The notes: generated by a model not told the origin, from the sequence alone. A DNA stretch of 64,000 nt from Micromonospora halotolerans (GCF_032108445.1 NZ_CP134876.1:2790001-2854000); one strand, 5' to 3'. Counted from the first letter of the stretch, positions 47,658-56,389 are shown. Translations and numbers: made by a program.

Positions 47658-49109
47658 TCACTCGGCCGACGCGCGGGCGGCAGCCTGGAGGGCCGCCCGG
47701 ACGTCGGTGACCTCTGTCACCCTCATGGTCCCGGGGGCCGCCACCCCGCTGCTGTCCGGGCCGCAGCCGGGCGGCACGAGGGCCAGCCGGAAGCCGAGCC
47801 GGGCGGCCTCGGCCAGCCGGCGGGGCACCGCACCGACCCGGCGCACCTCGCCGGTCAACCCGACCTCGCCGATGGCCACCAGCTGCGGGTTGAGGGCCAG
47901 GTTGAGCCCGCCGGAGGCGACCGCCAGCGCCACGGCCAGGTCGGCCGCCGGCTCGACCACCCGGATGCCGCCCACCGTGGCGGCGAAGACCTCACGGTCG
48001 TGCAGCGTCAGCCGCTCGGTGCGCCGCTGGAGCACCGCGAGCACCATGGCCAGCCGGGCGCCGTCCAGCCCGGAGACCGTGCGCCGGGGGGAGCCGGCGA
48101 CCGTGGCGCCGATCAGCGCCTGCACCTCGGTGACCAGGGCCCGCCGCCCCTCCATGGCCACGGTCACACAGGTGCCCGGGACCGGCTCGGAGTAGCGGGT
48201 CAGGAACAGGCCGGACGGGTCGGCCAGGCTGCTGATGCCACCCTCGTGCATCTCGAAGCAGCCCACCTCGTCGGCCGCGCCGAACCGGTTCTTCACGCCG
48301 CGGACCAGGCGCAGCGAGGAGTGCTTGTCGCCCTCGAAGTGCAGCACCACGTCGACCAGGTGCTCCAGCACCCGGGGGCCGGCGACCTGGCCGTCCTTGG
48401 TGACGTGCCCGACCAGCACGGTGGCGACGCCGCGCTCCTTGGCGACCGCGACGAGCGCCGCGGTGACCGCCCGGACCTGGGTGACCCCGCCCGGGACGCC
48501 CTCGGTGCCGGTCGTCGAGATGGTCTGCACCGAGTCGAGGACCAGCAGCCCGGGCTTCACCGCGTCGAGGTGGCCGAGCACCGCTGAGAGGTCGCTCTCG
48601 GCGGCCAGGTAGAGCTGGTCGTGCAGGGTGCCCATCCGCTCGGCGCGCAGCCGCACCTGGCTGACCGACTCCTCACCGCTGACCACCAGCGACGGGCTGC
48701 CCGCGTTGGCCGCCCACTGCTGGGCGACGTCGAGCAGCAGGGTGGACTTGCCGACCCCCGGCTCGCCGGCGAGCAGCACCACTGCGCCGGGGACCAGGCC
48801 GCCGCCGAGCACCCGGTCGAGCTCGCTGACGCCGGTGGCCCGCGCCCGGGCGGGCGCGGCGCTGATGGTGGCGATCGGGCGGGCCGGCTCGGCGGGCATC
48901 CGGGAGCTGACCACCCGGCCGGAGACCAGCGGGCCGCTCACCGTGCACTCGACCACCGAGCCCCACTCGCCGCACTCCGGGCAGCGCCCGACCCACTTGG
49001 GGGGCTGGTGACCGCAGGCGTCGCACTCGTAGGCCGGGCGGGGCTCACGGGCGGCGGCGCGGCCGCGACCGGCGGCGGCGCGGGGCGAGGGCGATCGGGA
49101 CGTGGTCAC
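47658..49109 (-). CDS. radA: DNA repair protein RadA
   Basis: A helicase-like ATPase in recombination and branch migration. The 483-residue product has a C4 zinc finger (Cys29, 32, 43, 46; CDACGHQPPKWVGRCPECGEW), Walker A GEPGVGKST (about 114-122), the RadA signature KNRFG near residue 273 and a Lon-like C-terminal domain. GTG start with a leaderless-type -10. Confidence 0.97.
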   Translation of the reverse strand: MTTSRSPSPRAAAGRGRAAAREPRPAYECDACGHQPPKWVGRCPECGEWGSVVECTVSGPLVSGRVVSSRMPAEPARPIATISAAPARARATGVSELDRVLGGGLVPGAVVLLAGEPGVGKSTLLLDVAQQWAANAGSPSLVVSGEESVSQVRLRAERMGTLHDQLYLAAESDLSAVLGHLDAVKPGLLVLDSVQTISTTGTEGVPGGVTQVRAVTAALVAVAKERGVATVLVGHVTKDGQVAGPRVLEHLVDVVLHFEGDKHSSLRLVRGVKNRFGAADEVGCFEMHEGGISSLADPSGLFLTRYSEPVPGTCVTVAMEGRRALVTEVQALIGATVAGSPRRTVSGLDGARLAMVLAVLQRRTERLTLHDREVFAATVGGIRVVEPAADLAVALAVASGGLNLALNPQLVAIGEVGLTGEVRRVGAVPRRLAEAARLGFRLALVPPGCGPDSSGVAAPGTMRVTEVTDVRAALQAAARASAE

Positions 49110-49115
49110 CCCAGG

Positions 49116-49121
49116 ACGCTA
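49116..49121 (-). promoter_or_regulatory. leaderless-type -10 of radA
   Basis: TAGCGT on the minus strand lies six bases before the GTG at 49109. Confidence 0.5.
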
Positions 49122-49156
49122 ACCGGGCGGTACGACGAAAGCCCACCCGGAAACGG

Positions 49157-49196
49157 CGACACCGCCGGCGTGGCGCTGGCCACGGCGGCGGTGTCG
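49157..49196 (-). terminator. terminator of the lipoprotein gene
   Basis: A 17-bp stem starting CGACACCGCCG with one mismatch and a six-base loop lies 20 bases beyond the stop of the minus-strand lipoprotein gene. Confidence 0.75.
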
Positions 49197-49215
49197 TCGA
49201 CGATCGCGGGATCGG

Positions 49216-50025
49216 TCAGCTGTGGCCGCCGCCCTCGTTGCCGCCCTCCTCGAGGCCACCCGGGTGCCCGGCGCCACCCTCCTCGCGCGGCTGCACGACC
49301 GGCGAGGCGGGCGCGGGCGGGGTCAGCGGGACGCCGACGGCCGCACCGGTCTTGATCACCTTGCCGCCGCCGAAGTCGAACGTCAGGTTGACCCGCTGGC
49401 CGACGAGCAGGTCCTGGTTCAGCCCGACGAGCTGGAGGAACTGCGGGCTGTTGCTGGTGAGCGGGAGGTAACCCAGGGCCGGGATCTCGAACCGGGCCGG
49501 CTGGCCGGCCGGCGCCGGGCTGGTGGACGGCGACGGGTTGGCCGAGGCCGATCCGCTGGCCGACGCGGAGCCGCTGGCCGACGGCGACTCCTCGGTGCCG
49601 AGCGACTGGCTCGGCGAGGCGCTCGGGTCGGTCGCGGTGGGCGACGCGGAGGCGGGCTCGGTCGGCGAGCCGGTCGGGGTGGCCCCGTCGCTGCCGGTCC
49701 CGGCGCCGCTGAGCACGATCTCCCGGGCGCTGTCGGTGGTGACGGTCACGGTCACCGGCTCCCGGCTGTCGTTGTAGACCACGACGTTGACCCGGGCCTG
49801 CGCACCCGCCTTGTAGCCCTCGGGGCCGGGGAACTCCAGGTAGAGGCCGCGCACCTTGTAGAGGTTGTCGGGGGTCTGGACGTTGACGCCCTGCACCGAC
49901 GGGATCTTGTTGGCGGTCTCGGCCACCTGGCCGGCGCCACACCCGGTCAGCAGCAGGCTCGCCGCCGCCGCCGTACCGGCCAGCAACAGGGCCGCCGGCC
50001 GGGAACCCCTGATCGAGCGCGTCAC
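49216..50025 (-). CDS. lipoprotein with split PCuAC-like domain
   Basis: The 269-residue product has a lipobox LLTGC at about residues 25-29. Its N-terminal part (VNVVVYNDSREPVTVTVTTD) and C-terminal part (FLQLVGLNQDLLVGQRVNLTFDF) resemble the two halves of PCuAC copper-chaperone folds. A 70-residue Ser/Pro/Ala-rich insertion separates them. The mature part has no Met and only a C-terminal His, so the usual copper ligands are missing. The GTG at 50025 has a GAGGAGGA site. Confidence 0.75.
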   Translation of the reverse strand: MTRSIRGSRPAALLLAGTAAAASLLLTGCGAGQVAETANKIPSVQGVNVQTPDNLYKVRGLYLEFPGPEGYKAGAQARVNVVVYNDSREPVTVTVTTDSAREIVLSGAGTGSDGATPTGSPTEPASASPTATDPSASPSQSLGTEESPSASGSASASGSASANPSPSTSPAPAGQPARFEIPALGYLPLTSNSPQFLQLVGLNQDLLVGQRVNLTFDFGGGKVIKTGAAVGVPLTPPAPASPVVQPREEGGAGHPGGLEEGGNEGGGHS

Positions 50026-50166
50026 GTCGGTCCTCCTCGTCACGATCCCCACCCGGCCGGACGCCGGACACGGGGTGGCCATACCCGCGCAGACCGCGCT
50101 CCAGGGTAGTTGGAGCTGATCGAGGCCCGCACGCCGACCCGGTAATGCCACCTTCCAGGGGACCGG

Positions 50167-51006
50167 TCAGACCACCCGACCGCTCGCCACCAGGAGCACC
50201 ACATCGATCAGCGCCACGACCAGCACCGCCCGGAAGGCGGCCACCGGCCGGGCGCCGGCCCCGGTCGCCGTGCGTCCGACGTACCAGCCGACGGCCGGCA
50301 CCCCGACGGCGGCGGCGACCGCCGCCAGCCCGGCCCACGACGGCCGTCCGGGTGGCCCGACGACCAGCGCGACGGTGGCCGCGAGGAGCAGCCCGGCGGC
50401 GGCCGCCCGGCTGCCCGCCGGTCCCAACCGGTGGGGCAGCCCGCGGACGCCGGTCCGTGCGTCGTCGGCCAGGTCCGGCAGCACGTTGGCGAAGTGCGCC
50501 CCCGCGCCCAGCAGCGCCGCGGCGGCGACCAGCCAGACCGGCGGCGCGGGCGTGCCGGGCAGGGCCAGCACCACGAAGGCGGGCAGCGCGCCGAACGAGA
50601 CCGCGTAGGGCAGCACCGAGACCGGGGTCGACTTCAGCGGCCAGTTGTAGAGCAGCGCCGAGACCAGGGCGAGGGTGGCGCAGAGCGCCGCCGCCGGACC
50701 GGCGACCAGCGCCAGCAGCGGGGTGGCCACGGCGGCCGGCACGGTGGCGCGGGCCAGGACCCGCCGCGAGACCGCGCCGGTGGCCACCGGTTTGTCGGTA
50801 CGCCCCACCGTGGCGTCCCGGTCGGCGTCGATCAGGTCGTTGCTCCAGCCCACGGCGAGCTGGCTGGCCAGCACCGTGAGCGACACGGCGGCGACCCCGC
50901 CCGCACCGTGCCCGACCGCCCGGGCGAGCAGCCCGGCCACCACGGTCACCGCGGCGGCCGGTTCCGGGTGGCTCGCCCTGACCAGCCCTAACACCGACAT
51001 CGACAT
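50167..51006 (-). CDS. UbiA-type prenyltransferase
   Basis: An integral-membrane enzyme that attaches an isoprenoid chain to an acceptor, often aromatic. The 279-residue product has eight or nine helices and both Asp-rich motifs, SNDLIDADRDATVGRTDKP (about residues 50-68) and NVLPDLADDARTG (about 180-192). It is divergent from a methyltransferase gene by about 45 bases. A type III PKS gene lies 2 kb away, which suggests a prenylated polyketide or quinone. Confidence 0.88.
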   Translation of the reverse strand: MSMSVLGLVRASHPEPAAAVTVVAGLLARAVGHGAGGVAAVSLTVLASQLAVGWSNDLIDADRDATVGRTDKPVATGAVSRRVLARATVPAAVATPLLALVAGPAAALCATLALVSALLYNWPLKSTPVSVLPYAVSFGALPAFVVLALPGTPAPPVWLVAAAALLGAGAHFANVLPDLADDARTGVRGLPHRLGPAGSRAAAAGLLLAATVALVVGPPGRPSWAGLAAVAAAVGVPAVGWYVGRTATGAGARPVAAFRAVLVVALIDVVLLVASGRVV

Positions 51007-51051
51007 AAGGGAAGTCTGGTCGTTACCGGGGAGTCGTGCCACGCTCGGTCC

Positions 51052-51807
51052 ATGCGAGACGCGGCACCGGTGTCCACCCCACCCCGGGTGCTGCCGCCCA
51101 ACGATCCCCGCCAGTACGACGACCTGGCCGGCGAGTGGTGGCGACCGGACGGCGCCTTCGCGATGCTGCACTGGCTGGCCCGGGCCCGTGCGGCCATGGT
51201 GCCGCCGGCGTCCGAAAGGGACGCGCTGCTGGTCGACCTGGGCTGTGGCGCCGGCCTGCTCGCCCCCCACCTGGCCGGCAAGGGTTACCGGCACATCGGG
51301 GTCGACCTGACCCGCTCCGCCCTCGACCAGGCCGCCGCGCACGGGGTGACCGTGATCCAGGGCGACGCCACCGCGGTCCCGCTCGCGGACGGCTGCGCCG
51401 CCGTGGTCTCCGCCGGTGAGCTGCTGGAACACGTGCCGAACTGGCGGCGCGCGGTGGCCGAGGCGTGCCGGCTGCTGCGGCCCGGCGGCCTGCTGGTGCT
51501 CGACACGCTCAACGACACCCTGCTGGCCCGGCTGGTCGCGGTGGAGCTCGGTGAGCGGCTGCCCACCGTGCCGCGCGGCATCCACGATCCACGGTTGTTC
51601 GTGGACGCCCGCGCGCTGGTCGCCGAGTGCGCCCGGCACGGCGTGGCCCTGCGGCTGCGCGGCGTCCGCCCCGAGCTGGGCGGGACGGTGGCCTGGCTGT
51701 GGCGCCGCTGGCGCGGCGACGGTCGTCCCACCCGGAGGGAGCCGCGCATCGTGCCGACCCGGTCGACCGCCGTGCTCTACCAGGGCCGTGGGCACCGGAG
51801 CGGGTAG
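51052..51807 (+). CDS. UbiG-like SAM-dependent methyltransferase
   Basis: A 251-residue class I methyltransferase. It opens with RQYDDLAGEWWRPDGAFAMLHW, typical of UbiG O-methyltransferases, then motif I LLVDLGCGAGLLAPHLAG (about residues 60-77) and CRLLRPGGLLVLDTLN. The substrate is probably an aromatic hydroxyl made or modified by the neighbouring PKS and prenyltransferase. CACGCT six bases before the ATG may be a weak -10. Confidence 0.88.
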   Translation: MRDAAPVSTPPRVLPPNDPRQYDDLAGEWWRPDGAFAMLHWLARARAAMVPPASERDALLVDLGCGAGLLAPHLAGKGYRHIGVDLTRSALDQAAAHGVTVIQGDATAVPLADGCAAVVSAGELLEHVPNWRRAVAEACRLLRPGGLLVLDTLNDTLLARLVAVELGERLPTVPRGIHDPRLFVDARALVAECARHGVALRLRGVRPELGGTVAWLWRRWRGDGRPTRREPRIVPTRSTAVLYQGRGHRSG

Positions 51808-51850
51808 CGCGGGCCGCCCGGGGTAAAGGGGACGCCGAGAAGGGGGCTAC

Positions 51851-53017
51851 ATGACTGTGCACGCGCTGGAGGCGGCGCGCAGGTTGGCGCCGCGACTGGC
51901 CGCCCGCGCGGCCGATCACGACCGGAACGGCTCGTTCCCGGTCGAGGACTTCGCCGACCTCCGGGCGGCCGGCCTCTTCGGGCTCATGGTGCCGCGCGAG
52001 CTGGGCGGCCTGGGTGCCACCTTCGCCGAGTACGCCGCGGTCGCCACCGAACTGGCCCGGGGCAACGGCGCGACGGCGCTGGTGTTCAACATGCACGCCT
52101 CGGTCACCGGCGCGCTCGGCGCGGTGAACGAGGAGCTGGCCGAGACGCTCGGCGTACCGGACGAGGCGCTGGCCGCCCGGGACCGGCTGCTCCGCGCGGC
52201 GGCCGAGGGCGCCTGGTACGCGGTGGCCATGAGCGAACGTGGCGCCGGCGCCCGGCTGTCCCAGCTCAGCACGGTCTACGAGGCGGTCGAGGGCGGCTGG
52301 CACCTCAAGGGCAGCAAGGCGTTCTGCTCCGGCGCGGGCCACCCGGACGGCTACCTGGTGGCCGCCCGCAGCGCCACCGACCAGTCGGTGGTGTCCCAGT
52401 TCCTGGTGCCGGCCGGGGAGGGGATCACGGTCGAGCCCACCTGGGACTCGCTGGGCATGCGCGCCACCTCCTCCCACGACGTGCACCTGGACGTGACCGT
52501 GCCGGCCGACCGGCTGCTCGGCGGGGTGGAGGGGCTGGCCCTGGTGGTCGCCCAGCTCATGCCGCACTGGCTGGTGGCCAGCTACGCGGCCGTCTACGTC
52601 GGGGTGGCCCGGGCCTCGATCGACGCCGCGGCCGAGCACCTGAAAGCCCGCGACCTGGCCGGCCTGCCGGCGGTCCGGGCCCGGCTCGGCCGGGCCGACG
52701 CGGCGGTCGCGGCGGCCGAGCTGGTGGTGGCCGAGGCGGCCCGCCGGGTCGACGAGGCGCCCGGCGACGCGGAGACCAACCGCTGGGTGTGGCGCGCAAA
52801 GCTGCTCGCCGGCACCACCGCGGCCGACGTGGCGGGGTCCATGCTGGAGGCGGCCGGCACCTCGGCCACCCGGCGGGGGCATCCGTTGGAGCGGCTCTAC
52901 CGGGACGCCCGGTGCGGCTCGCTGCACCCGGCGACCTCCGACGTCTGCGCCGACTGGCTCGGCATCGCCGCGCTCGGCGGCGATCCGGACCGCGACGGCG
53001 CGACGCCCCGGTGGTGA
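51851..53017 (+). CDS. acyl-CoA dehydrogenase-like flavoprotein
   Basis: A 388-residue protein with the full acyl-CoA dehydrogenase layout: N-terminal helical domain, FAD-site strand YAVAMSERGAGARLSQLST, SKAFCSGAGHPDGYLVAA and the helical C-terminus. The pathway Glu is not obvious, so it may oxidise or hydroxylate another substrate, as some cluster-encoded relatives do. It lies between the methyltransferase and the PKS gene and is joined to the latter by linker repeats. Confidence 0.88.
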   Translation: MTVHALEAARRLAPRLAARAADHDRNGSFPVEDFADLRAAGLFGLMVPRELGGLGATFAEYAAVATELARGNGATALVFNMHASVTGALGAVNEELAETLGVPDEALAARDRLLRAAAEGAWYAVAMSERGAGARLSQLSTVYEAVEGGWHLKGSKAFCSGAGHPDGYLVAARSATDQSVVSQFLVPAGEGITVEPTWDSLGMRATSSHDVHLDVTVPADRLLGGVEGLALVVAQLMPHWLVASYAAVYVGVARASIDAAAEHLKARDLAGLPAVRARLGRADAAVAAAELVVAEAARRVDEAPGDAETNRWVWRAKLLAGTTAADVAGSMLEAAGTSATRRGHPLERLYRDARCGSLHPATSDVCADWLGIAALGGDPDRDGATPRW

Positions 53018-53120
53018 GCGGGAGGAGTGAGCCGGTCTTGCGAGCGCGGTCGCGAACGGAGGGCGGCTTGGTGAATCGGTTTTTGCCGGGCCCGCAGTCG
53101 GAAGCGGGCGGGGCTCGTTG
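53014..53120 (+). repeat. intergenic linker repeat, copy C in tandem form
   Basis: The first unit (53014-53070) starts GTGAGCGGGAGGAGTGAGCC, nearly as in copy B. A diverged second unit (53071-53120) starts GTGAATCGGTTTTTGCCGGG and contains CCCGCAGTCGGAAG. It fills the gap before the PKS gene. Confidence 0.65.
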
Positions 53121-53156
53121 GTGAAGCGTGGGGTTGCGGGACGAGAGGTGGGGGAC

Positions 53157-54206
53157 ATGGGCGTGCCGGTGATCGCGGGCCTGGGTACGGCGCAGCCGCC
53201 GTCCGCCGCGCAGGACGAGCTGTGGGAGGGGTTCTTCGCGAAGCACTTCTCCGGGACCACCCGGGCGCTGGCCGAGCGCATCTTCGCCAATTCCGGGGTG
53301 TCCCGGCGGCAGGCGGCGGTGAACCCGCTGCTGGAGGACGTCTCCGAGTGGCCCACCGAGCGCCGGATGCGGCGCTACCAGGTCGAGGCGTTGCCGCTGG
53401 GCAAGGAGGCGGTCGGCCGGGCGCTGACCGCCGCCGGTCTGGACGCCGGTGACGTCGGCCTCTTCGTGGTCTGCTCCTGCACCGGGTACGCCACCCCCGG
53501 GCTGGACATCCTGCTCGCCCGGGACCTGGGCATGGCCCCGGACACCCAGCGCATGTTCGTCGGGCACATGGGCTGCTACGCGGCCCTGCCCGGGCTCGGC
53601 GCGGCGAGCGACTTCGTCACGGCCCGGGACCGTCCCGCGCTGCTGCTCTGCGCGGAGCTGACCAGCCTGCACATCCAGCCGCCGGGCGCCCGGGTGGACA
53701 CCCAGCAGATCGTCTCGCACGCGCTGTTCTCGGATGCCGCGGTCGCCGCCGTGGTCGTCCCCGGCGGCCGGGGCTACGCGCTGCGCGAGGTCACCTCGGT
53801 CACCGACACCTCCACGGCCGACCACATGACCTGGGACGTCACCGACACCGGCTTCCGGATGGGCCTGTCACCGAAGGTGCCGCAGGTGCTCTCGCGCCAT
53901 GTCCGGGGGCTGGTGGACGACCTGCTGGCCCGGCACGGGTGGCACCGCGACGAGGTGGACGGTTGGGCGGTGCACCCGGGCGGCCCCCGCATCCTCAACG
54001 TGGTGGAGCGGGAGCTGGCCCTGCCGCCGACGGCGCTCGCGGCGTCCCGGGCGGTCCTGGACGAGCACGGCAACTGCTCGTCGCCGACGGTGCTGCTGAT
54101 CCTGGACCGGCTGCGCCGGGCCGCGACGCCGCCGGAGCGGGTGGTGATGCTGGCCTTCGGGCCGGGCCTCACGCTCTACGCCGCCCTGCTGGAGCGCACC
54201 GACTGA
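53157..54206 (+). CDS. type III polyketide synthase
   Basis: A chalcone-synthase-like enzyme that extends an acyl-CoA with malonyl-CoA units and cyclises the chain. The 349-residue product has the catalytic triad Cys140 (HMGCYAALPGL), His273 (GWAVHPGGPRIL) and Asn306 (EHGNCSSPTVL), plus AFGPGLT near the C-terminus. The ATG at 53157 has GAGGTGGGGG upstream. With the prenyltransferase, methyltransferase and flavoprotein it forms a small pathway resembling the alkylhydroquinone (agq-type) clusters I recall from Actinoplanes. Confidence 0.93.
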   Translation: MGVPVIAGLGTAQPPSAAQDELWEGFFAKHFSGTTRALAERIFANSGVSRRQAAVNPLLEDVSEWPTERRMRRYQVEALPLGKEAVGRALTAAGLDAGDVGLFVVCSCTGYATPGLDILLARDLGMAPDTQRMFVGHMGCYAALPGLGAASDFVTARDRPALLLCAELTSLHIQPPGARVDTQQIVSHALFSDAAVAAVVVPGGRGYALREVTSVTDTSTADHMTWDVTDTGFRMGLSPKVPQVLSRHVRGLVDDLLARHGWHRDEVDGWAVHPGGPRILNVVERELALPPTALAASRAVLDEHGNCSSPTVLLILDRLRRAATPPERVVMLAFGPGLTLYAALLERTD

Positions 54207-54234
54207 CGGGACGGTGGCCGGCGCCCCGCGCCGA

Positions 54235-54240
54235 TACGCT
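54235..54240 (+). promoter_or_regulatory. leaderless-type -10 for 54247-54867
   Basis: TACGCT lies six bases before the GTG at 54247. Confidence 0.45.
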
Positions 54241-54246
54241 CTGCGC

Positions 54247-54867
54247 GTGGCTCCCGACGAGCGGATCCGGCGCGCGCTGCTGGCCGGGCTGACGGTGGCG
54301 GCGCTGGCGGCCGGCGCGGCCTGGTGGCGGGCGGCGGCGCCGGCGCTGGGGCGGACCGGCCCCGCCCCCGCCCGGTCGACCGGCGCCTTCCTCGAACCCG
54401 GCATCCGGGTCGACGCGAGCGCCCCCCGCGTCGGGTCGAGGGTGGTGGTGGACCCGCGGACCGGGCGGGTGCTGGACCAGGTCGAGCTGTCCGGGCCAGA
54501 GGCGGATCCGGACGCGCCCCTGGTCGTCCACGAGGAGCCCGGCGGCCTGGCCCGGTCGCGCGAGGTCACGCACGGCGTGTGGCGGGAGCGGTCCCTCCTG
54601 ATGCCGGGCGATGCCCCGGTGACCCGGATGGCGAACGCGCCGGACGCGGCCGAGTTCCTGCTGACGGTCCGCTGCTCCGGCCCCGGCACGGTCGTCGTCG
54701 GGCTCACCGGCTCGGCCGACGACGAGACGGAGCGGGTGCTGAGCTGCGAGGAGCCGAACGCCGTCTCGTTCTCGGTGGTGGGCGCCCGCGGCGGGCCCCT
54801 CCTGGTGCGCTTCGTCGCGCTCCACGACCGGGTCGACCTCGACGCCCAGCTGGACACGCTGGGCTGA
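54247..54867 (+). CDS. membrane-anchored hypothetical protein
   Basis: A 206-residue protein with one N-terminal helix (LLAGLTVAALAAGAAWW, about residues 10-27) and an external domain with a pair of Cys (RCSGPG and LSCEEP). The GTG is set by the -10. It converges on the thioredoxin-like gene with a seven-base gap. I do not recognise the family. Confidence 0.78.
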   Translation: MAPDERIRRALLAGLTVAALAAGAAWWRAAAPALGRTGPAPARSTGAFLEPGIRVDASAPRVGSRVVVDPRTGRVLDQVELSGPEADPDAPLVVHEEPGGLARSREVTHGVWRERSLLMPGDAPVTRMANAPDAAEFLLTVRCSGPGTVVVGLTGSADDETERVLSCEEPNAVSFSVVGARGGPLLVRFVALHDRVDLDAQLDTLG

Positions 54868-54874
54868 GCGGCGG

Positions 54875-55576
54875 TCAGCCCGCCAACCGGGCCAGGTCGT
54901 CGCGGTAGTCCGTCACCGGCCCCAGCTCGGGCACCACCCGGACCAGGGTGCCCTGCCGGTCCACCAGCAGGGCGGCGGCCGTTCCGGGGTGGGCGGAGAG
55001 GTGCAGGTAGGAGCGGAGGCCGCCGGCCGGGTCGGCGAGCGTCCGTACCCCCGGCGCGGTGACGGCCGCGGCGGTGCGGTCCTCGGTGACGGTGACCACG
55101 GTGACCCCCGGCGGCGCGGCGGCCGCCGCGGTGCTGACCTGCTCCGTGCAGGCGCACGCGTCCACCAGGACGATCATGGCGGGCAGCAGGCCGCGCAGCG
55201 GCACCGGCGCGTCGTCGGGGCCGACGAGGTCGAGGGCTGGCAGTGGCCCGACGGGGGCCGTCGGGTACGGCAGCACGGTGGGCGCCCCCCCGGAGCGGCT
55301 CGACCGGGGCCAGGTGACGGCGGCCAGCCCGGTGAGCGTGATCAGCACGGCGACCAGCAGGACCAGCACCGGTAGCCCGACCGACGGCCGGCCGGGCGGG
55401 CCGAGGCGGGGTCCGCGGCCGGCCGGACGGTTCGCCCGGCGCAGCTCGCGGCGGACCTGGCGAGCCTCCTCGGCCAGTGCCGAGGCGTCGTCGGGGACGA
55501 CCACCCGGCCCCACTCCGGGGGCAGGTCGGGGAGCCCGTCCGGTGGCCCGTGGCCTTCAGCGTCAGGCATGCCCAT
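54875..55576 (-). CDS. membrane protein with thioredoxin-like external domain
   Basis: A 233-residue protein with a cytoplasmic coiled N-terminus (about 30-55), one helix (GLPVLVLLVAVLITLTGLAAV, about 67-88) and an external thioredoxin/TlpA-like domain with strands MIVLVDACACTEQ and LLVDRQGTLVRVV. The active site reads CAC instead of CxxC, so disulfide chemistry would be unusual or lost. ATG start at 55576; a second Met is two codons later. Confidence 0.75.
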   Translation of the reverse strand: MGMPDAEGHGPPDGLPDLPPEWGRVVVPDDASALAEEARQVRRELRRANRPAGRGPRLGPPGRPSVGLPVLVLLVAVLITLTGLAAVTWPRSSRSGGAPTVLPYPTAPVGPLPALDLVGPDDAPVPLRGLLPAMIVLVDACACTEQVSTAAAAAPPGVTVVTVTEDRTAAAVTAPGVRTLADPAGGLRSYLHLSAHPGTAAALLVDRQGTLVRVVPELGPVTDYRDDLARLAG

Positions 55577-55742
55577 CGGACCCCCAGGAACCGTCTCGGT
55601 GAGCGGACGTCAGTCCATCCCCAGGGTCCCGCACCGGTGGTCGTACCGCCACACCTGGGCGCAGGTGGAATTCCAGAGCTACCATGGAAGGAGCGCATCG
55701 CCCTAGATATGAACGCTTCCGTCACTCTTACCGGGTTGTCAT

Positions 55743-55774
55743 CCGATGGTCACGGAGCGTGCCGAAACCATCGG
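55743..55774. promoter_or_regulatory. 8-bp inverted repeat upstream of carD
   Basis: CCGATGGT (55743-55750) and ACCATCGG (55767-55774) are exact inverted repeats around 16 bases. The next inverted repeat begins at the very next base. Confidence 0.45.
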
Positions 55775-55791
55775 CTTGACCGCCTGTCAAG
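55775..55791. promoter_or_regulatory. 6-bp inverted repeat upstream of carD
   Basis: CTTGAC-CGCCT-GTCAAG is a perfect operator-like palindrome about 80 bases before the carD -10. Confidence 0.45.
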
Positions 55792-55870
55792 CTGAAGAAA
55801 TACCTCTCACAGGGCCCCTGAGCTGCGCCAACGGTCAGGACAGCGGTGAGACATCGGTGCCTGAGCGTGT

Positions 55871-55876
55871 TACCCT
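55871..55876 (+). promoter_or_regulatory. carD -10
   Basis: TACCCT, about 28 bases before the carD ATG, with GAAAGGGG in the leader as ribosome site. No clear -35 is seen. Confidence 0.6.
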
Positions 55877-55903
55877 AGACACAGCGAAAGGGGTTTCGAA
55901 CCT

Positions 55904-56389
55904 ATGGTTTTCAGTGTCGGCGAGACCGTTGTTTACCCCCACCACGGGGCCGCACTCATCGAGGCAATCGAGACTCGGGTCATCAAGGGCGAGCCTAAGC
56001 AGTACCTCGTCCTGAGGGTCGCGCAGGGTGACCTGACGGTCCGGGTGCCCGCCGAGAACGCCGAGATCGTGGGTGTGCGCGAGGTGGTCGGCGAAGAGGG
56101 CCTGGGCAAGGTCTTCGACGTGCTCCGTGCACCGCACACCGAGGAGCCGACCAACTGGTCGCGGCGTTACAAGGCGAATCTGGAGAAGCTGGCCTCCGGT
56201 AACCCGCTGAAGGTCGCCGAGGTCGTCCGCGACCTGTGGCGTCGGGAGCGGGAGCGGGGTCTCTCCGCGGGTGAGAAGCGCATGCTGGCCAAGGCGCGGG
56301 ACATTCTCGTCGGCGAGGTCGCGCTGGCCGAGAAGAGCACCAAGGACGAGGCGGAGACGCTGCTCGACAAGGTGCTGACCGAGGCCTGA
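55904..56389 (+). CDS. carD: CarD-type RNA polymerase-binding regulator
   Basis: Stabilises the open complex at rRNA and other promoters. The 161-residue product has the RNA polymerase interaction domain at the N-terminus ([40 protein letters not shown]) and a helical DNA-binding domain with the conserved Trp in [13 protein letters not shown]. ispD and ispF follow on the same strand. Confidence 0.97.
   Translation: MVFSVGETVVYPHHGAALIEAIETRVIKGEPKQYLVLRVAQGDLTVRVPAENAEIVGVREVVGEEGLGKVFDVLRAPHTEEPTNWSRRYKANLEKLASGNPLKVAEVVRDLWRRERERGLSAGEKRMLAKARDILVGEVALAEKSTKDEAETLLDKVLTEA

Larger units (their letters stand above)
55577..55903. other. 327-base region upstream of carD
   Basis: No gene is supported. 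It has two abutting inverted repeats (55743-55791), a carD -10 and, on the minus strand near 55705, a TATCTA that may serve the leftward gene. Confidence 0.6.

Noticed and set aside
55550..55795. 81-codon frame in the carD upstream region
   Set aside because: It overlaps the divergent gene and the inverted repeats, and codon use and protein composition are not gene-like.
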